Below, piece by piece: positions 5,302 to 6,755 of a stretch of 6,755 nt of DNA. This stretch comes from an uncultured Selenomonadaceae bacterium (GTDB lineage: Bacteria; Bacillota; Negativicutes; Selenomonadales; Selenomonadaceae). The notes under the pieces are model-generated. The model ran no database searches and had not been told where the DNA came from. It saw nothing but the letters and a program-made list of their open reading frames with translations. Made by a program: the position numbers and the translations under genes. How positions within the stretch are numbered: position 1 is the first letter of the stretch; each line of letters opens with the position of its first letter. The stretch spans positions 1 to 6,755 of the forward strand of contig CATYZV010000103.1 in assembly GCA_958415865.1 (NCBI GenBank), written 5' to 3'.

Positions 5302-5315
5302 ATCCGCCAGCGGAT
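5302..5315. promoter_or_regulatory. Perfect palindrome ATCCGC-CA-GCGGAT, candidate operator
   Basis: Six-base arms with a 2-nt spacer lie in the 80-nt gap between the small HTH gene and the tiny ORF, about 30-40 nt before the start of the latter. It has no T tail and is too compact for a terminator. A dimeric HTH regulator of this same cluster is a natural candidate to bind it, but nothing shows which. Confidence 0.4.
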
Positions 5316-5354
5316 CGCGGCCGGTGTGTTTTGTATCTATATAAAATCCATTAC

Positions 5355-5606
5355 CTAATCTCTTTTACTTTTCAGATAAGCGCCGTTTTCCTCATGCAGG
5401 AACTTAAAAAAATCATCCAGCTTTACCAGCTTCATATGAAAGCCCAAATCAAGAAAAGATTCTTTGTATTTGCGATTATCCCTCATGCGGTTTAACATCC
5501 GCCATACAGTCGTCCTTGATACGCTCAACTTTTTCACCAGCTGGCACGGCTGAACCCATTCCGCGCCGGCCTCATCGGTTACATTGTGAACCATGTATTT
5601 TCCCAC
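5355..5606 (-). CDS. Small helix-turn-helix DNA-binding protein
   Basis: An 83-residue protein with a clear HTH: VQPCQLVKKLSVSRTTVWRMLNRM (about 18-41), in which SRTTVWRML is the recognition helix. A beta-wing-like section (LGFHMKLVKLDDFFKFL) and a basic tail (YLKSKRD) follow. The build resembles excisionase/MerR-like winged-helix proteins found in small phages and plasmids, so roles as a directionality factor, copy-control or transcription regulator are all open. The start is GTG 5606: GAAAGGAAG lies about 9 nt before it, while the in-frame ATG four codons later is too far from this site. It is transcribed after the BRO gene, with a 159-nt gap that includes a + strand hairpin. Confidence 0.82.
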   Translation of the reverse strand: MGKYMVHNVTDEAGAEWVQPCQLVKKLSVSRTTVWRMLNRMRDNRKYKESFLDLGFHMKLVKLDDFFKFLHEENGAYLKSKRD

Positions 5607-5737
5607 ACTTTGCTACTTCCTTTCTATGCGTTTAAAATCTCATACATATATAAATACATCAATCATAATTTTTAACGGCTCATACACGCCGCCAGACTTC
5701 ACATTCATTTTATCGGTGGTTAATGTGTGCTTGTCCT
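5607..5737. promoter_or_regulatory. AT-rich leader of the small HTH gene, possible promoter
   Basis: This gap carries a very AT-rich segment (about 5625-5680, with ATATATAAATAC) in front of the HTH gene, and the motif GGTGGTTAATGTGT (5716-5729), which recurs inverted at 2776-2789. A separate - strand promoter for the HTH-to-rep genes would fit here, but no -35/-10 pair stands out enough to mark. Confidence 0.3.
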
Positions 5738-5764
5738 GCCCTGCCTTTTGGCGGGGCTTTTTTT
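5738..5764 (+). terminator. Terminator-like hairpin facing the BRO gene's 3' end
   Basis: GCCCTGCC-type arm (5738-5745, read GCCCTGCC with one G-U) pairs with GGCGGGGC (5750-5757), loop TTTT, followed by T7 (5758-5764). It is a textbook intrinsic terminator for + strand transcription that would end exactly at the 3' end of the - strand BRO gene. On the - strand the T tract is missing. No + strand gene leads into it. Confidence 0.8.
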
Positions 5765-5765
5765 G

Positions 5766-6467
5766 TTAATCCAAAATGCCCATCTTTTCGGCACTCGCTA
5801 AACGCTTTTTGCAATCTTCATAAATATTACGATAGAACATATTAGCCGCCATGCCCTCAAGCACAGCGCGCCTCACTATTTTGCAGGCCGTGGCTACGAT
5901 ATGCAGAGCCTCAATACTGGAATCATCACGGCTGTATTTACCGGTCATCGACCGAATCAGCTTCAAAAGATTGATATAGGCGTATTGATGAAATTTCTTG
6001 CTTCCTTGCCTTACTGCATAATCATTAAAATCTTGAATTACATCCGTCAAAAAATAATTTGCGGCCTTGGTATAATCCCGCGACTGCTTCCATTCTAAAA
6101 ACATATTTTCCTTTTGAAGCTGTACACGGTATTGACTAACTGCTATAGCTTCCAGCTTATCAAAAAACTTATCCAATACCTCTTTTGCTTTTGGCTGGCG
6201 GCTGTACCTGCATATCTCAAATACACCGCGGCGGCTGTAATAAACAATATCACGGTTCCTGCCATCAACCGCCCTCAATTTGAGGACAGTTGAAAATCTA
6301 TCAAGTTCCTGCTGATGACGGTGGTGTATATTATCAATTGCCTTTCTAGGGTCTGTATATCCAAGAGCGCGGCCAATCTGATCGCGGCTCATATAAATAT
6401 CTTGCTTCTTATCCGTGAAAACATCGTACAAACAGCCGCCATATGGGAATCTATCAATCAGATTCAC
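5766..6467 (-). CDS. BRO-N family antirepressor-like protein
   Basis: A 233-residue protein. Residues 10-100 fit the BRO N-terminal DNA-binding fold: YDVFTDKKQDIYMSRDQIGRALGY, a DPRKAIDNIHHRH stretch, and the closing YYSRRGVFEICRYSRQPKAKEVLDKFFDKL. This order is typical of phage antirepressors (Bro-N). The C-terminal half (about 130-225) is helical, with FLTDVIQDFNDYAVRQGSKKFHQYAYINLLKLI, similar in layout to C-terminal regions of phage antirepressors, for which I have no function. GTG 6467 is the start, because AAGAAGGTGAT lies a few nt before it. It follows the XRE repressor-like gene by 42 nt, most likely in one transcript: a repressor-antirepressor pair that may switch the element between a quiet and a replicating state. 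Confidence 0.87.
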   Translation of the reverse strand: MNLIDRFPYGGCLYDVFTDKKQDIYMSRDQIGRALGYTDPRKAIDNIHHRHQQELDRFSTVLKLRAVDGRNRDIVYYSRRGVFEICRYSRQPKAKEVLDKFFDKLEAIAVSQYRVQLQKENMFLEWKQSRDYTKAANYFLTDVIQDFNDYAVRQGSKKFHQYAYINLLKLIRSMTGKYSRDDSSIEALHIVATACKIVRRAVLEGMAANMFYRNIYEDCKKRLASAEKMGILD

Positions 6468-6509
6468 TTTATCACCTTCTTTCTTAAACTACGCATTAGA
6501 TACTTTTCT

Positions 6510-6716
6510 TTAATCTTCATCCCGAATAAGTTCAGACGGTTTAACATCTAAAGCCTTTGCAAGCCGTCCCAATGTACGGGCTGTAAGTCTATTTTCACCG
6601 CTTTGAATCTTGAGATAAGTTCCGTAAGTGATACCTGCTTTTTTGGCGGTCTGTGTCTTGGTGTAACACTTAGCCGCGCGGGCAAGGTCAAACTTTCTCA
6701 TATCTAGCTTAAACAT
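6510..6716 (-). CDS. XRE-family helix-turn-helix repressor-like protein
   Basis: A 68-residue protein made almost only of a Cro/C1-type HTH domain: FDLARAAKCYTKTQTAKKAG (helices 1-2), ITYGTYLKIQSGE (recognition helix), then NRLTARTLGRLAKALDVKPSELI, the standard XRE end. There is no dimerisation or cleavage domain, so it is Cro-like or a minimal repressor rather than a LexA-like one. ATG 6716 is preceded by a full AGGAGG 6 nt upstream, the best RBS in the window, implying high expression. It is the first gene of the - strand cluster, as far as the window shows. Confidence 0.9.
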   Translation of the reverse strand: MFKLDMRKFDLARAAKCYTKTQTAKKAGITYGTYLKIQSGENRLTARTLGRLAKALDVKPSELIRDED

Positions 6717-6734
6717 TTTCTACCTCCTAATTAT

Positions 6735-6749
6735 AACCTATATAAGGTT
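6735..6749. promoter_or_regulatory. Palindrome in front of the XRE gene, candidate autoregulatory operator
   Basis: AACCT-ATATA-AGGTT is a symmetric site (5-bp arms) 18-33 nt before the XRE start codon, in an AT-rich stretch that probably carries the -10 region. XRE repressors commonly bind such sites over their own promoter. The sequence TATAAT (- strand, 6735-6730) is too close to the RBS to serve as -10 itself, so the promoter position is uncertain. Confidence 0.4.
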
Positions 6750-6755
6750 TTAAAG

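Noticed and set aside
5901..6551. + strand frames opposite the BRO and XRE genes
   Set aside because: Shadows of well-supported - strand genes; no RBS or motif.
6510..6716. Antitoxin of a toxin-antitoxin pair with the neighbouring gene
   Set aside because: The neighbour is a BRO-N antirepressor, not a toxin family; a repressor/antirepressor pair explains both better.

Overview
The window joins an ordinary chromosomal operon (about 1-2575) to an accessory element (about 2690 to the right edge). The left part has the order ptsH - ptsI - small coiled-coil protein on the + strand, closed by a strong intrinsic terminator at 2535-2575. HPr carries both the catalytic His and the regulatory Ser of the low-GC Gram-positive (Firmicutes) PTS. 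Protein style, near-balanced GC and the divergent EI phospho-His motif suggest a Firmicute, perhaps one of the Negativicutes; this is a guess from composition and cannot be proven here.

The right part is a compact replicon-like or phage-like module with every recognisable gene on the - strand. In transcription order these are an XRE-family repressor-like HTH protein (6716-6510), a BRO-N antirepressor-like protein (6467-5766), a small HTH protein with a GTG start (5606-5355), two overlapping tiny unknown ORFs (5269-5117 and 5120-4896), and a rolling-circle replication initiator of the HUH type (4679-3777). The Rep has an HFH metal-binding motif and a YLAEYIIK motif whose two tyrosines are three residues apart, as in the phiX174 gpA superfamily. 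Between a GC-rich hairpin and the Rep start codon lies a 7-bp perfect inverted repeat followed by CTTGATA on the Rep-coding strand. CTTG^ATA is the nick core of phiX174- and pC194-type double-strand origins. Gene and origin therefore fit each other and look like a complete replication initiation unit.

Between the chromosomal operon and rep are about 1.2 kb without a convincing gene. The first part (2580-2830) contains a 17-nt sequence matching the 3' end of a serine-type tRNA (- strand), an 11-bp perfect tandem repeat, and a terminator-like hairpin; I read this as an attL-like junction. The rest (2840-3776) has two pairs of diverged direct repeats and several inverted repeats, and could hold a single-strand origin or decayed duplicated sequence.

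No integrase, capsid, Zot-like or mobilisation gene is visible, and the element runs past the right edge. It may be an integrated rolling-circle phage (inovirus- or microvirus-like), a phage satellite or an integrated plasmid; the window alone does not decide. The XRE/BRO pair points to phage-style repressor/antirepressor control of a small replication module.
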